Below, one piece after another: positions 47,927-56,894 of a DNA stretch of 64,000 nucleotides. Made by a program: the position numbers and the translations under genes. Each line of letters starts with the position of its first letter. Positions within the stretch are counted from its first letter, which is position 1. The DNA is from JAJCYL01 sp040222875 (GTDB taxonomy: Bacteria; Bacteroidota; Bacteroidia; Cytophagales; Cyclobacteriaceae): positions 286,269-350,268 of the forward strand of contig JAVKCG010000027.1 of NCBI GenBank assembly GCA_040222875.1, written 5' to 3'. The notes beneath the pieces are model-generated. The model did not search any database. It was not told where the DNA came from and was given only the letters and a program-made list of their open reading frames with translations.

Positions 47927-48891
47927 TGACCTCGCACTACATCACCTGGTGGAATGTTGAAAATTTATTCGACGAAAAAAATGCTCCTTTAGATCGTCGA
48001 CCAGATAGCATTAAACGTAAAATTAAGGCTGACCTGGCCGATTGGACACCTGAAGTTTTAGAGAAAAAGATAGATAACCTTGCCTGGGTTATCAATAAAT
48101 TAAATGATGGCCTTGGTCCAGACATTATGGGTGTATGTGAGGTGGAAAATCGCCACGTGTTAGACCTTCTTCTCACCAAAATAACGGTGCCTAATAGAAA
48201 CTACAGGCTTATACACCACGACATGTCTGATAATCGCGGGATCGATGTCGCTTTCATGTATGATGACAATAAATACCAGTTTGAGCCTGGAAGCCTTTTT
48301 CATCACCCCGTCATCAAGCGTTACCCAACCAGGGAGATTGTTCAGGCCACGGTTACAACTGAAAAAGGCAATGAACTGATCCTTTTGGGAAACCACTGGC
48401 CATCAAGAAGTGGAGGCCAGTATGAATCGGAACCTTACAGGATTCTTACAGCGGAAACGCTAAGCTACTTTATCCAACGCATTCAAGAAATTAAGGGGAA
48501 AGATGCCGCTATTATAGTGATGGGGGATTTCAACGATGAACCTTTCAATAGATCTATGTCAGACTATGCTCTGAGTGTTCGAGATAGAGATAAAGTAGTG
48601 AACGGCCGAAGTCCATATTTGTATAATTTGATGTGGCATTTAATGGGACAAAGAAAGGCCAGTTATGTTTTTGGGGGTCGGCCGATTATGCTGGATCAAT
48701 TTTTAGTTTCAAAAGGGATTTCAAAGAAATCAGGCAGGTTTGATTTAAGGGAATATCTGGTTAAACTAGAGTCGTTTGATGGCATGGTAAAGGGAGATTA
48801 TGACACGCCAATTCGGTTTGGTCAAAAGAATCCTAATTTAGAAGGCTTTAGTGACCACCTCCCAATATCATTTATACTTGGTGAAAAATAA
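47926..48891 (+). CDS. Endonuclease/exonuclease/phosphatase (EEP) family protein
   Basis: 321 residues. Signatures of the EEP superfamily are the opening strand WWNVENLFDE (metal-binding Asn and Glu), GVCEVENRHVLDLL, LGNHWPSRSGG, VMGDFNDEPFN (catalytic Asp/Asn) and the terminal GFSDHLPISF (catalytic Asp-His). All expected catalytic motifs are present. There is no signal peptide, so a cytoplasmic nuclease or phosphatase is likely; which one cannot be told from sequence. It follows the DUF4442 gene with a one-base overlap and ends 5 bases before the convergent response regulator gene. Confidence 0.9.
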   Translation: MTSHYITWWNVENLFDEKNAPLDRRPDSIKRKIKADLADWTPEVLEKKIDNLAWVINKLNDGLGPDIMGVCEVENRHVLDLLLTKITVPNRNYRLIHHDMSDNRGIDVAFMYDDNKYQFEPGSLFHHPVIKRYPTREIVQATVTTEKGNELILLGNHWPSRSGGQYESEPYRILTAETLSYFIQRIQEIKGKDAAIIVMGDFNDEPFNRSMSDYALSVRDRDKVVNGRSPYLYNLMWHLMGQRKASYVFGGRPIMLDQFLVSKGISKKSGRFDLREYLVKLESFDGMVKGDYDTPIRFGQKNPNLEGFSDHLPISFILGEK

Positions 48892-48896
48892 ATGAG

Positions 48897-49268
48897 CTAA
48901 CTGGCCAAAGATTCCATTTCTGCCTCAATCTCTTCACGGCTAAATGGTTTGGTGAAAAATTTCTTGATCAGGTTATTGTTTAAAGCAGTCTGGATTTCAT
49001 CATCGTAGGTGAATGCTGAAAGCACATAATAGTACTTGTCACCATATTTCTGTTTGGCTTTTTTTACAAACTCCACACCGTTCATGTTAGGCATTCGCAT
49101 ATCTGTGATGACAGCATTAATATCTGCATGATTTTCATCCAATTTTTCCAAACCCTCAATGGCTGAGGAGGCTGTAATCACATTATACTTAGTGTCAAAA
49201 TTGGCCTTGAATATGAATGTATTCAGTTGTTCATCATCGACATACAGCAGTGTAGTCTTGGAGCTCAT
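48897..49268 (-). CDS. Single-domain response regulator (CheY-like receiver)
   Basis: 123 residues, a lone receiver domain. Acidic pocket DDE at 11-13, phosphoacceptor Asp56 (VITDMRMPN), the conserved Ser in YVLSAF and Lys in FFTKPF are all present. There is no output domain. It starts 3 bases after the stop of the histidine kinase on the same strand, so it is the likely phosphotransfer partner. It may relay to another protein or modulate the kinase. Confidence 0.93.
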   Translation of the reverse strand: MSSKTTLLYVDDEQLNTFIFKANFDTKYNVITASSAIEGLEKLDENHADINAVITDMRMPNMNGVEFVKKAKQKYGDKYYYVLSAFTYDDEIQTALNNNLIKKFFTKPFSREEIEAEMESLAS

Positions 49269-49271
49269 TTA

Positions 49272-51107
49272 TTAATCTGAATTAACAGGTAATGTAACAA
49301 TAAATTTAGTGCCTTTATTAATAATTGATTCTACAGACACAACCCCCTTATGTTCCTCAATTATGGAATATGTGATGAAAAGGCCAAGCCCCGTTCCATC
49401 ACCGGGAGGTTTGGTCGAAAAAAAAGGGTCGTTAATTTTAACTAAATTATCTTCCTTAATACCATGACCGTCATCCTCAACAGTGATTATTAGCTGGTCA
49501 TTCCTTAATTCAGTGTCGATCTTAATCACTCCTTTATCACATATAGCTTGCTCTGCATTTGACAAAATATTTAGTATGGCCAGGTGAAGCTTTCCCTCAT
49601 TTCCTTTTATAAGGTGCGATTTGATGGTGTAATTTCTTATTACCTCCACTTTACCCTGTAGCTTGTTGGTAAGGATAATTAAACAATTATCAATGATCTC
49701 TTTTACATCGCATTGTTCGTTTAAGGCAGCATTTTTTCGACTGAAATGACTCAAACTTTTTACAATATTCGAGGCTCTTTCTACACCATCATTTATTGTT
49801 TCAAACAGTTGTGAAACCTCTCCATCATTGGAACTACCATTTCGCAAAACTTTATTTGAAAGTGCTGCAACTCCATTTTTTATGAAATTGAGTGGATTGT
49901 TAATTTCGTGGCCGACACCTGCAGCCAACACTCCCAACGACGCCATCTTTTCAGATTGAATCAGGTGATGTTGCGCTTCCTTTAAATCTCGGAGGGCCTT
50001 CTCAAGATTATCCTTCCCCGTTTCAAGGGCGTCATTCTTAAACTTTAACTCTTCGGTTCGTTTTTCGACTAATCGCTCTAGATTCTCTGCATAATTTTGC
50101 AATTCTACCTGGGACGCATTCAAGGCATTTAGATATTTTTTCTCTTTCTTCCACACATATCTAAAAAGGAACCCAGTTGCCACATTGATCAAAACATAAA
50201 AGACAAGTATATATTTAAGGATACCCCAATACTCGACCCAAAGGACATTTCGATTAACAGATATAATCAGTTCATGATGTAGGGCTGGCAAGGATACTTT
50301 TGCCCCCAACACTGAATAATTTTCAAAATTATTTCTGGCTTCAAAAAAGGTCATAAAATCATCAGATTGGCTTTCGGATATCTCTGAATAAAGCCCGGCA
50401 TCTTGCCTTAGCATTCCATCATAATCCCGGATATTCAATGGGTAGTACAGTTGAGTTGTATTGAAATTACCATTGACCATGTGAACCCTATATCTTTCAT
50501 CAAAACCAAATTGAGCAAGTTCTGTTGTCAGGCCACTGTACCTAATTGCGGAAGTGTTCACTGCCAAAACTTCGTCATTATCATTTCTAATGGCTACGCG
50601 AATTGGAAGAATCCAATCTTTGACATTATCGAAATAATAAACCTCGCCTATGGAGAGGCCATACGAATTTCTGGCCTGCTTAAACGATCGCCGTGAATTC
50701 TCAGACCTCATCAAATTTGGCAGTGAATCGCCAGGGTTGGAGCCTGAGAATGTCATCAGTTGACCTTCAGTATCAGATAGCCCGAAAGCCAGGAGCTCTT
50801 GATACGCAACCAATGCATCGTTCGCAAACTGAGTTCTTTTAATTTCCTTATCATCACCAGTTATTGACAGCAATCGCTCCCCTACACTTACCAGGCTGAG
50901 CTCCCACTGGTAGAAACTTAGCTGATAGTAACTCTTTAAAACAGAGGCTGTATATGTTAAATCCCGAATGCGGTCTTGTTTTACGTCATACCAAAGCGTA
51001 TAACCTACTACAGCCGCAATTATCATTAGCCCCAAAACGATGTAAAGGTAGAGGGTGATGAGAACGGTTTTTCTGGAGCTGTTTTCCATTGATGCTATAG
51101 GTATCAC
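49272..51107 (-). CDS. Membrane sensor histidine kinase with extracytoplasmic sensor domain
   Basis: 611 residues from ATG 51107; a start at Met7 (51089) is also possible. One transmembrane helix at about 17-39, a periplasmic sensor of about 250 residues, a second helix near 291-312, a coiled coil (about 320-390), a HisKA domain with phosphoacceptor His400 in GVGHEINNPLNF, and a HATPase domain with N box (LNILSNAEQAI), DDGHGI and a GTGLGL lid. It belongs to the NtrB-like kinases with a coiled-coil linker. It is co-transcribed with the CheY-like gene 3 bases downstream. The signal is unknown. Confidence 0.93.
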   Translation of the reverse strand: MIPIASMENSSRKTVLITLYLYIVLGLMIIAAVVGYTLWYDVKQDRIRDLTYTASVLKSYYQLSFYQWELSLVSVGERLLSITGDDKEIKRTQFANDALVAYQELLAFGLSDTEGQLMTFSGSNPGDSLPNLMRSENSRRSFKQARNSYGLSIGEVYYFDNVKDWILPIRVAIRNDNDEVLAVNTSAIRYSGLTTELAQFGFDERYRVHMVNGNFNTTQLYYPLNIRDYDGMLRQDAGLYSEISESQSDDFMTFFEARNNFENYSVLGAKVSLPALHHELIISVNRNVLWVEYWGILKYILVFYVLINVATGFLFRYVWKKEKKYLNALNASQVELQNYAENLERLVEKRTEELKFKNDALETGKDNLEKALRDLKEAQHHLIQSEKMASLGVLAAGVGHEINNPLNFIKNGVAALSNKVLRNGSSNDGEVSQLFETINDGVERASNIVKSLSHFSRKNAALNEQCDVKEIIDNCLIILTNKLQGKVEVIRNYTIKSHLIKGNEGKLHLAILNILSNAEQAICDKGVIKIDTELRNDQLIITVEDDGHGIKEDNLVKINDPFFSTKPPGDGTGLGLFITYSIIEEHKGVVSVESIINKGTKFIVTLPVNSD

Positions 51108-51212
51108 ATCGACAAAACTTTAAAATTATCATTTTAGCAGTTCATTTACCCATCATCACCTATTCTATCAATTTTATCTATTTCACGTATTATTCTGAAT
51201 TATTAGATCCTA

Positions 51213-52787
51213 ATGGTCAGACCCCTTAGAAAAATTCTCTTTCTTTTGATCGGCGCTGTTCTATTGCCCTTTATCATTTTTATGGTGTTAAAAGCGAACA
51301 CCCTGAATGAAGATGAAAAGCTATTGGATGATATTTATGAAAGACAATTGAGTGCCATTCTCTTTTCCATCAATCAGTACTCCGACGACCATGTGAGTAA
51401 CATAGTGCGGTCAATCGAGGAAAATTTGCATGAGTTTTTAACCAATGACGGTTTGCAGAATTACCAGTCGATCCAAACCGCATACTTTATCCACCTAAGA
51501 AACACTGAGAAACCTCAGGAACAATATTGGCACTCATTTTCAGAAATACACAAAACTCGGTGGAATCCACTTTTGGATAGCATTTTTGACAAAAACCCAA
51601 CCTTGATCAACCGATTGATTTCCTACAAAAAAAACAGCTTCAGTAAACTTGAACCACTAGGGAATATTGTTTTAGATCAAAGAGAGCACTCTTTATTAGT
51701 TTTTATTTTGGAAGAAAATGGCAACTACTGGCAATGTATAATGGCCTTTCAACCAGTGCTTTTAATTGAATCTGCGCTAGCCCCGAAAATGCAGGAAGTA
51801 GCCAGGGAAGATTTTGTAGTGCTGGTAAGAAAAAAGAGCAATCAGGATATCATTTTCACAACTGAAGATGTCACCAATGATGAACTAAATGCAAAACCTC
51901 TGTGGCTTTTACCTGACTATGAGATTGCCATCTCACCAATAGGCAACAGCATAAAAGACACTATTAAGCGGCGGGAAAACACGAACCTCATTTCGCTATT
52001 ATTTGTGTGTGTTGTCATGACCCTTGGATTTTATTTTGTTTATATCAACGTAAGAAAGGAAATGACTTTGGCCCAGAATAAGGCAGATTTTGTTTCCAAT
52101 GTCTCGCATGAGATTAAAACCCCACTTTCACTAATTAGTATGTTTGCTGAGACACTGCTTTTGGGTAGGGTAACCACCGAGGAAAAAAAGAGAGATTACT
52201 ATAGCATCATTCAACAAGAAACGGCCAGATTAAGCAGGATTGTTGGCCGGATTTTAGATTTCTCTCAAGTAGATGCTAACAAAAAGGCATACAACTTAGT
52301 CCTCACCAATTTAAATAATGTAATTGAGCGAGTGACCGAAACTTACTCGTTCCATCTTCAAAATAAGGGTTTCGAATATGAGGTTAGGACATGTAAAAAG
52401 CTGCCTCAAATAAATGGGGATGAGGAAGCATTGGTTGAGGCCCTGATCAATCTGCTAGACAACGCTATTAAGTACAGTACTGACACTAAAAAAGTAGTAC
52501 TATTTTCCGGTCAGGATGGTGACACTGTTCATATTGGTGTCACTGATTTTGGCATCGGTATCGATCCGAAGAAAAAGCGGCAGATCTTTGAAAAGTTCTA
52601 TCGGATCTCCGAAAATGACGTTCACGATACCAAAGGTGTGGGCCTTGGATTGTCTTTAGTTCAAAATATTGTTGATGCACATAAGGGCGAAGTTTCCGTG
52701 GAGAGTACCCCTGGTGAAGGGAGCACTTTCAAATTAATTTTTCCCGTATTCAAAAAAATGACTGATGGCCAGGATACTAATAGTTGA
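51213..52787 (+). CDS. Sensor histidine kinase (OmpR-family partner)
   Basis: 524 residues. A transmembrane helix near 7-27, an extracytoplasmic region of about 230 residues, a second helix near 259-280, HisKA with His299 in NVSHEIKTPLSL, then HATPase motifs LINLLDNAIKYS, VTDFGIGID and GVGLGLSLVQNI. All kinase motifs are intact. Its 3' end overlaps the response regulator gene by 23 bases, a strong sign of a dedicated two-component pair. It is divergent from the other kinase (105-base gap). Confidence 0.94.
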   Translation: MVRPLRKILFLLIGAVLLPFIIFMVLKANTLNEDEKLLDDIYERQLSAILFSINQYSDDHVSNIVRSIEENLHEFLTNDGLQNYQSIQTAYFIHLRNTEKPQEQYWHSFSEIHKTRWNPLLDSIFDKNPTLINRLISYKKNSFSKLEPLGNIVLDQREHSLLVFILEENGNYWQCIMAFQPVLLIESALAPKMQEVAREDFVVLVRKKSNQDIIFTTEDVTNDELNAKPLWLLPDYEIAISPIGNSIKDTIKRRENTNLISLLFVCVVMTLGFYFVYINVRKEMTLAQNKADFVSNVSHEIKTPLSLISMFAETLLLGRVTTEEKKRDYYSIIQQETARLSRIVGRILDFSQVDANKKAYNLVLTNLNNVIERVTETYSFHLQNKGFEYEVRTCKKLPQINGDEEALVEALINLLDNAIKYSTDTKKVVLFSGQDGDTVHIGVTDFGIGIDPKKKRQIFEKFYRISENDVHDTKGVGLGLSLVQNIVDAHKGEVSVESTPGEGSTFKLIFPVFKKMTDGQDTNS

Positions 52788-53451
52788 AGATGAGCCTAAT
52801 ATGAGATTAGGCCTCAAGGACAATCTGGAGTTCGAAAATTTCGAAGTTGCTCTTGCTGAAGATGGGGAGTCAGGACTTAGAATGATGGAAGGACAAAACT
52901 TTGATCTGGTATTACTTGATATCATGATGCCTAAGCTTTCTGGAATAGATATGTGTAAAGCAGTAAGAAAAAAGGGCATTGAAGTGCCTATTATATTTCT
53001 GACGGCTAAAGGAGAAGAGCTTGATACTGTATTAGGCTTAGAAATTGGAGCCGACGACTACATTACCAAACCATTTAGCTTGCGAGAGCTTTTGGCAAGG
53101 GTAAAAGCCGTTCTCAGAAGAAGCACTGACAAACCTGAAAACATCAGCACAGATACTCAAATAGGAAACCTGACAGTAAACTTTAAGCAATACGAAGCTT
53201 ATATTGATGCGCTCCCAGAAAAAATGAGCCATAAAGAATTTGCCATACTTGAATTTTTTGTTGCCAATAAAAATCAAATTGTTAGTCGAAGCCAGCTGTT
53301 ACAGGAGGTATGGGGTTATGACTCCCAACCCACAACAAGAACAGTAGATAACTTCGTGTTGAGATTACGGCAGCGCATAGAGTTAAACCCAAATGATCCA
53401 AAAATAATCTTAACTGTACATGGGGTGGGCTATAAAATGGTGGCTAATTAA
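52765..53451 (+). CDS. OmpR/PhoB-family response regulator
   Basis: 228 residues. Receiver domain with acidic pocket VEDEPN, phosphoacceptor Asp52 (LVLLDIMMPK), FLTAKG and ITKPFSLREL, then a winged-helix DNA-binding domain (about 130-228) with SHKEFAILEFF, SRSQLLQEVWGY and the recognition helix TVDNFVLRLRQRIE. It is a transcription factor controlled by the kinase whose gene it overlaps. The start at 52765 gives the standard N-terminus MARILIVEDE. Confidence 0.96.
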   Translation: MARILIVEDEPNMRLGLKDNLEFENFEVALAEDGESGLRMMEGQNFDLVLLDIMMPKLSGIDMCKAVRKKGIEVPIIFLTAKGEELDTVLGLEIGADDYITKPFSLRELLARVKAVLRRSTDKPENISTDTQIGNLTVNFKQYEAYIDALPEKMSHKEFAILEFFVANKNQIVSRSQLLQEVWGYDSQPTTRTVDNFVLRLRQRIELNPNDPKIILTVHGVGYKMVAN

Positions 53452-53559
53452 TGATGCTTTATGTTACATTATTTTACAATGGTTTAACTCGAGAATGACA
53501 ACAATTAGTTCTGAATGCGTTTGTTTAGCTAATGTTTTAATAAGCACAGTACAGCCAGA

Positions 53560-54570
53560 TTGAAAACCCTTACAAGCATATTTCTTATTCTAACCACTTT
53601 CATGCTTGAAAGTAAGGACCTGAGAAAAATCTCAGATCTTGAAGAATCCTGGAAATTCACAATTGGTGACGACCTAATCTGGGCGAATCCGAATTTTGAT
53701 GACAGCAATTGGGAGTCAATCAAAGTTCCGGGTGCGTGGGAAAATTATGGGTTTAACGGCTATGACGGTCATGCCTGGTATCGTACCACATTTAGCGGCT
53801 CAAGTATTAGAAACGAACCACACATTTACCTCAACCTGGGGTATATTGACGATGTTGACCAGGTATTTATCAATGGCCATCTAATTGGATTTTCAGGGAG
53901 TTTCCCGCCAGATTTCCATACTGCTTACAAGGCCCTGAGGCTCTATTATGTGCCTAAGAAGTTACTCAAAACTGATGGCTCAAATGTAATTGCCGTAAGG
54001 GTGTTTGACACTGTACATGGTGGTGGCATTATCTCAGGGAGCATAGGGCTTTATGCACCGAATCACTCCATCAAAGTGCACATTATGGAGGGTATTTGGA
54101 AGTTCAGCTATGGTGACAGCATTGATTGGAAGCAACCTAAATTCAATGATACGAAGTGGGAGAATAAGATTGTGCCCTCATTCTGGAAATCCGAGGGATG
54201 GAACATCAAGAAGTTTTACGAAAACAGAAATCAAAAGCCAGAATATGGTTGGTACAGGAAAAATTTCATACTGCCTGATAATCTAAATACTGATAATCTG
54301 GTCGCTGTTCTTGGAAAAATAGATGACTTTGACCGGGTTTTCATCAATGGTAAAATGATTGGTTCGACAAATGATGGCAAGCCTTTTGGCATTAGCCAAT
54401 CATATCAGGAAACACGCATTTATCGGATACCCAGAAACTATTTGAGGGATGGTACCAATTTGATAGCGGTGAGAGTTGCTGATATGGGTGGCGAAGCCGG
54501 CATTTATGAAGGCCCTATTGGCATTCTTGAGGAAGATGATGCCGGGGAATTTATTAGAAGTGAGCGATGA
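53560..54570 (+). CDS. Secreted protein with two glycoside-hydrolase-2-type sugar-binding-like domains
   Basis: 336 residues from a TTG start; the only in-frame codons upstream lead to a stop, and no ATG is available. A signal peptide (about 1-18) is followed by two related beta-sandwich domains, about 22-165 and 172-330. Each opens with a W(K/T)F(S/T) strand and FDDSNWE/FNDTKWE, then WYR(T/K)xF, a D(D)VDQVFINGHLIG or DDFDRVFINGKMIG strand and an (L/N)IAVRVxD strand. This is the fold of the jelly-roll sugar-binding domain of family 2 glycoside hydrolases, but there is no catalytic TIM barrel. It may bind glycans at the cell surface. It follows the response regulator gene after 108 bases. Confidence 0.8.
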   Translation: MKTLTSIFLILTTFMLESKDLRKISDLEESWKFTIGDDLIWANPNFDDSNWESIKVPGAWENYGFNGYDGHAWYRTTFSGSSIRNEPHIYLNLGYIDDVDQVFINGHLIGFSGSFPPDFHTAYKALRLYYVPKKLLKTDGSNVIAVRVFDTVHGGGIISGSIGLYAPNHSIKVHIMEGIWKFSYGDSIDWKQPKFNDTKWENKIVPSFWKSEGWNIKKFYENRNQKPEYGWYRKNFILPDNLNTDNLVAVLGKIDDFDRVFINGKMIGSTNDGKPFGISQSYQETRIYRIPRNYLRDGTNLIAVRVADMGGEAGIYEGPIGILEEDDAGEFIRSER

Positions 54571-54576
54571 TCGCCC

Positions 54577-55182
54577 CTAAGCCGTAACCATTGTTCTGAA
54601 GGTAAGATTAACCCGTGGGTTTCTAACTTTTTTTGTTGGGGGTAGCCGATGCAGCCAATTGTCTTGAGTTGCACCTTTCATTAGAAGCAGACTTCCGTTT
54701 TCAAGATAAACAGTCACTCTCTCCCCTGTTTTCTTGTGTTTAAACAAAAACCGTCTCTCAGCCCCCAAACTGATTGAGGCGATAGTGGCATAGTACCTTA
54801 ACATTTTTTCGTCATCGCTGTGCCAGGCCATCCCTTCTTCGCCACTGTGATACAAGTTGAGCAAACATGAATTATAGCGCTCATTAGAAATTTGTTCTGT
54901 TAGCCTTTTCAACTCCAAAAGCTCTTTAGTCCATGGGTGTGCTTGTTTGGTTGCGTTTGAATATGTATATGAATAATCCTGATCTCCGTACCAGGCAGCT
55001 TTTCGCTTAGTGATGAAGTGCTTCCCAAAAATGTAAGCTTCATCATGCTCCCAGGCTATGTTGTTCATCATATGCCTGTAAGACGAAGCTGATTTTTCAG
55101 CATTTAGAATTTTACCCAAATAAATCACTTCTCCATCATAAGGAAGTAAGTTGACTTTTTGTTCAGTCGGAAATAGCTCCAT
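54577..55182 (-). CDS. AlkB-like alpha-ketoglutarate-dependent dioxygenase
   Basis: 201 residues. Repairs alkylated bases by oxidative demethylation using Fe(II) and 2-oxoglutarate. The iron triad is visible as His121 and Asp123 (WHSDDE) and His178 (WLHRLP); Arg190 and Arg196 (NPRVNLTFR) are the 2-oxoglutarate ligands. The substrate-side motif NSCLLNLYHSGEEGM is also typical of AlkB homologues of the ALKBH2/3-like group. Its start overlaps the upstream Ada-like gene by 20 bases, so the two form a small alkylation-repair unit. It ends 6 bases from the convergent sugar-binding gene. Confidence 0.93.
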   Translation of the reverse strand: MELFPTEQKVNLLPYDGEVIYLGKILNAEKSASSYRHMMNNIAWEHDEAYIFGKHFITKRKAAWYGDQDYSYTYSNATKQAHPWTKELLELKRLTEQISNERYNSCLLNLYHSGEEGMAWHSDDEKMLRYYATIASISLGAERRFLFKHKKTGERVTVYLENGSLLLMKGATQDNWLHRLPPTKKVRNPRVNLTFRTMVTA

Positions 55183-55414
55183 TTTTCCAAAGTAGATATG
55201 CTGATTTCATACAATTTCCACAGGGACGATACCCTTTCCTTTGAGCCTCATCTGATGAATTAAAAAACACCCGATTTTCCTTGCTCATCCTTTTACCCGA
55301 ACCACAATTCAATCGGCCATAAATTTTAAGCGTCGAATTGCCGCCAACAGTTAAAGCGCCATTCCTAATTTTTAGTCGAAGCACTTTTTGCGATAGATCC
55401 ATGTGTTTTATCAT
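55163..55414 (-). CDS. Small Ada-type metal-binding domain protein
   Basis: 83 residues. The segment KIYGRLNCGSGKRMSKEN followed by VFFNSSDEAQRKGYRPCGNC is the pattern of the zinc-binding, methyl-accepting N-terminal domain of Ada. Cys37, Cys65 and Cys68 are present. The fourth cysteine of Ada (C-x3-C) is absent, as Gly/Lys occupies that place, so metal binding may use another ligand and methyl transfer from phosphotriesters is uncertain. There are no AraC or methyltransferase domains. It overlaps alkB by 20 bases. A role in alkylation repair or sensing is inferred from this context. Confidence 0.8.
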   Translation of the reverse strand: MIKHMDLSQKVLRLKIRNGALTVGGNSTLKIYGRLNCGSGKRMSKENRVFFNSSDEAQRKGYRPCGNCMKSAYLLWKNGAISD

Positions 55415-55535
55415 GGCTCAAATTGATAACAAATTAAGCGCACCTGATAATTATGCAAAACCCGAATCTTGCTGATGACAAATTATTGATTAATGGGGTG
55501 GGATTAAGTTGGTGGTCGATCTTTATATTGGGCTG

Positions 55536-56846
55536 TTACTCATCCGCATCCATCAATCTGCCCATTTTAAATACAGATTTTTTAATGAGTTCCCCCGATT
55601 CATTAAAATACTCCCAGTCGCCATGTTGGTAATCCTTTCGGTATAAACCCCTTTCTTCAACTACACCGTTTTGATGTAGTTTCTTGTAGGCGCCCTCTTT
55701 TCGATCAAACTGGAAGGTCGTTTCGGATTTTATATTGCCATCCGGATAATATTCGATGGTTACGCCATGTGCCTTACCCTTTTCATACTCTGCCTCAGAC
55801 TGAATGGCGCCATCATCAAAATACCTGTTTCTAACCCCTTCAATTTTACCTTTTACGTATTTCTCTTCCAGCACCAATACACTTGCGGAGTTGTAATACT
55901 TCCAGGTTCCTGACTCCATGCCGTCTTTAAATTCCCTGATAGCCATAAGCTTTCCAGTTTCACTGTATTCTTCAATTTTCTGGTCTTTTTCGCCATCGCT
56001 GAACTGAATAATTGATTGAGCCTGGCCATTGGAATAGAATGTAGCATTTCGTCCAGTTCGGGATCCAGATTTGTAAAAAAACTCCTGTCTCTTTTGACCA
56101 TCAGCGTAGTAGGAAGTAACGGAACCATTTAAGGATCCTCCCAAATAATTGCCTTCTTGTTTTACAGTTCCATCTTTATAAAACTGCCTGTAATTACCAT
56201 TTTGCAAACCCTGAACTTTATAGGCCTCTGTCTCAAGCTGGCCGGAAGGGTAGTAAGTTTTAAAAAATCCCTCCTGCTGTCCATTGACGTAATTCGTTTC
56301 TGATTTAAGAATCCCATCTGGATAATAGCTTTTGCTAACCCCGTTGGGCTTGCCATTTTGATAGGGGATTACTTCTTGCAGGATGCTGTCTTCGTAATAA
56401 TAGTAAACGGTTCCATCTGGTTTTCCTCTTTTAAATTTCGACTCACTTTTAAGTGCCCCATTAGGATAGTATACAAGTAACTCGCCAACCAAGGTGTCAT
56501 TCTCAAAAGTGGCAGTTTGCATCAAAGATCCATCCCGGTCATAAACAAGGGTTTCACCCTGCCGGATTCCATTTATGTATTGGGTCTTTCTTTGGAGGGA
56601 GCCGTCTTCATAATAGTTCTCAAACCAACCCTCCCGATAACCATTTTCATACTGCCCTTTGAGTATTAACTCCCCCGTTGGGGCAAATTGTATATACTCA
56701 CCATGCACTTTGCTGCTGTCATTCCCCAGGATGTAATACTGCTCTTTTTTGGCTCCTTCCGGGTAACCATAGTAGTTGGTTATCATAGTCTGCGACCATG
56801 ATATTACCGGCGTAACAAAAAGTAGAGATAGCATTAGTCTGTACAT
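55536..56846 (-). CDS. Secreted MORN/YwqK-type repeat protein
   Basis: 436 residues. A signal peptide (1-19, ending ISWSQ) is followed by about 16 repeats of 22-24 residues of the MORN_2 type (YYxDGxLxxExxYxNGxxxG), for example YYPDGILKSETNYVNGQQEG. Many such proteins are annotated 'antitoxin component YwqK', after the B. subtilis YwqJK system, but in Bacteroidota most are large exported repeat proteins of unknown role. There is no toxin gene beside it, so an antitoxin function is not supported. It lies 48 bases after the thiolase start on the same strand. Confidence 0.85.
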   Translation of the reverse strand: MYRLMLSLLFVTPVISWSQTMITNYYGYPEGAKKEQYYILGNDSSKVHGEYIQFAPTGELILKGQYENGYREGWFENYYEDGSLQRKTQYINGIRQGETLVYDRDGSLMQTATFENDTLVGELLVYYPNGALKSESKFKRGKPDGTVYYYYEDSILQEVIPYQNGKPNGVSKSYYPDGILKSETNYVNGQQEGFFKTYYPSGQLETEAYKVQGLQNGNYRQFYKDGTVKQEGNYLGGSLNGSVTSYYADGQKRQEFFYKSGSRTGRNATFYSNGQAQSIIQFSDGEKDQKIEEYSETGKLMAIREFKDGMESGTWKYYNSASVLVLEEKYVKGKIEGVRNRYFDDGAIQSEAEYEKGKAHGVTIEYYPDGNIKSETTFQFDRKEGAYKKLHQNGVVEERGLYRKDYQHGDWEYFNESGELIKKSVFKMGRLMDADE

Positions 56847-56894
56847 TAAATATTCCTTGGAGCTGGTATTTTTAACGGCTACAAACCCTGATCA

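Noticed and set aside
55536..56846. Toxin-antitoxin role for the large MORN/YwqK protein
   Set aside because: No toxin gene beside it, far larger than immunity proteins, and a signal peptide; only the repeat type is shared with YwqK.
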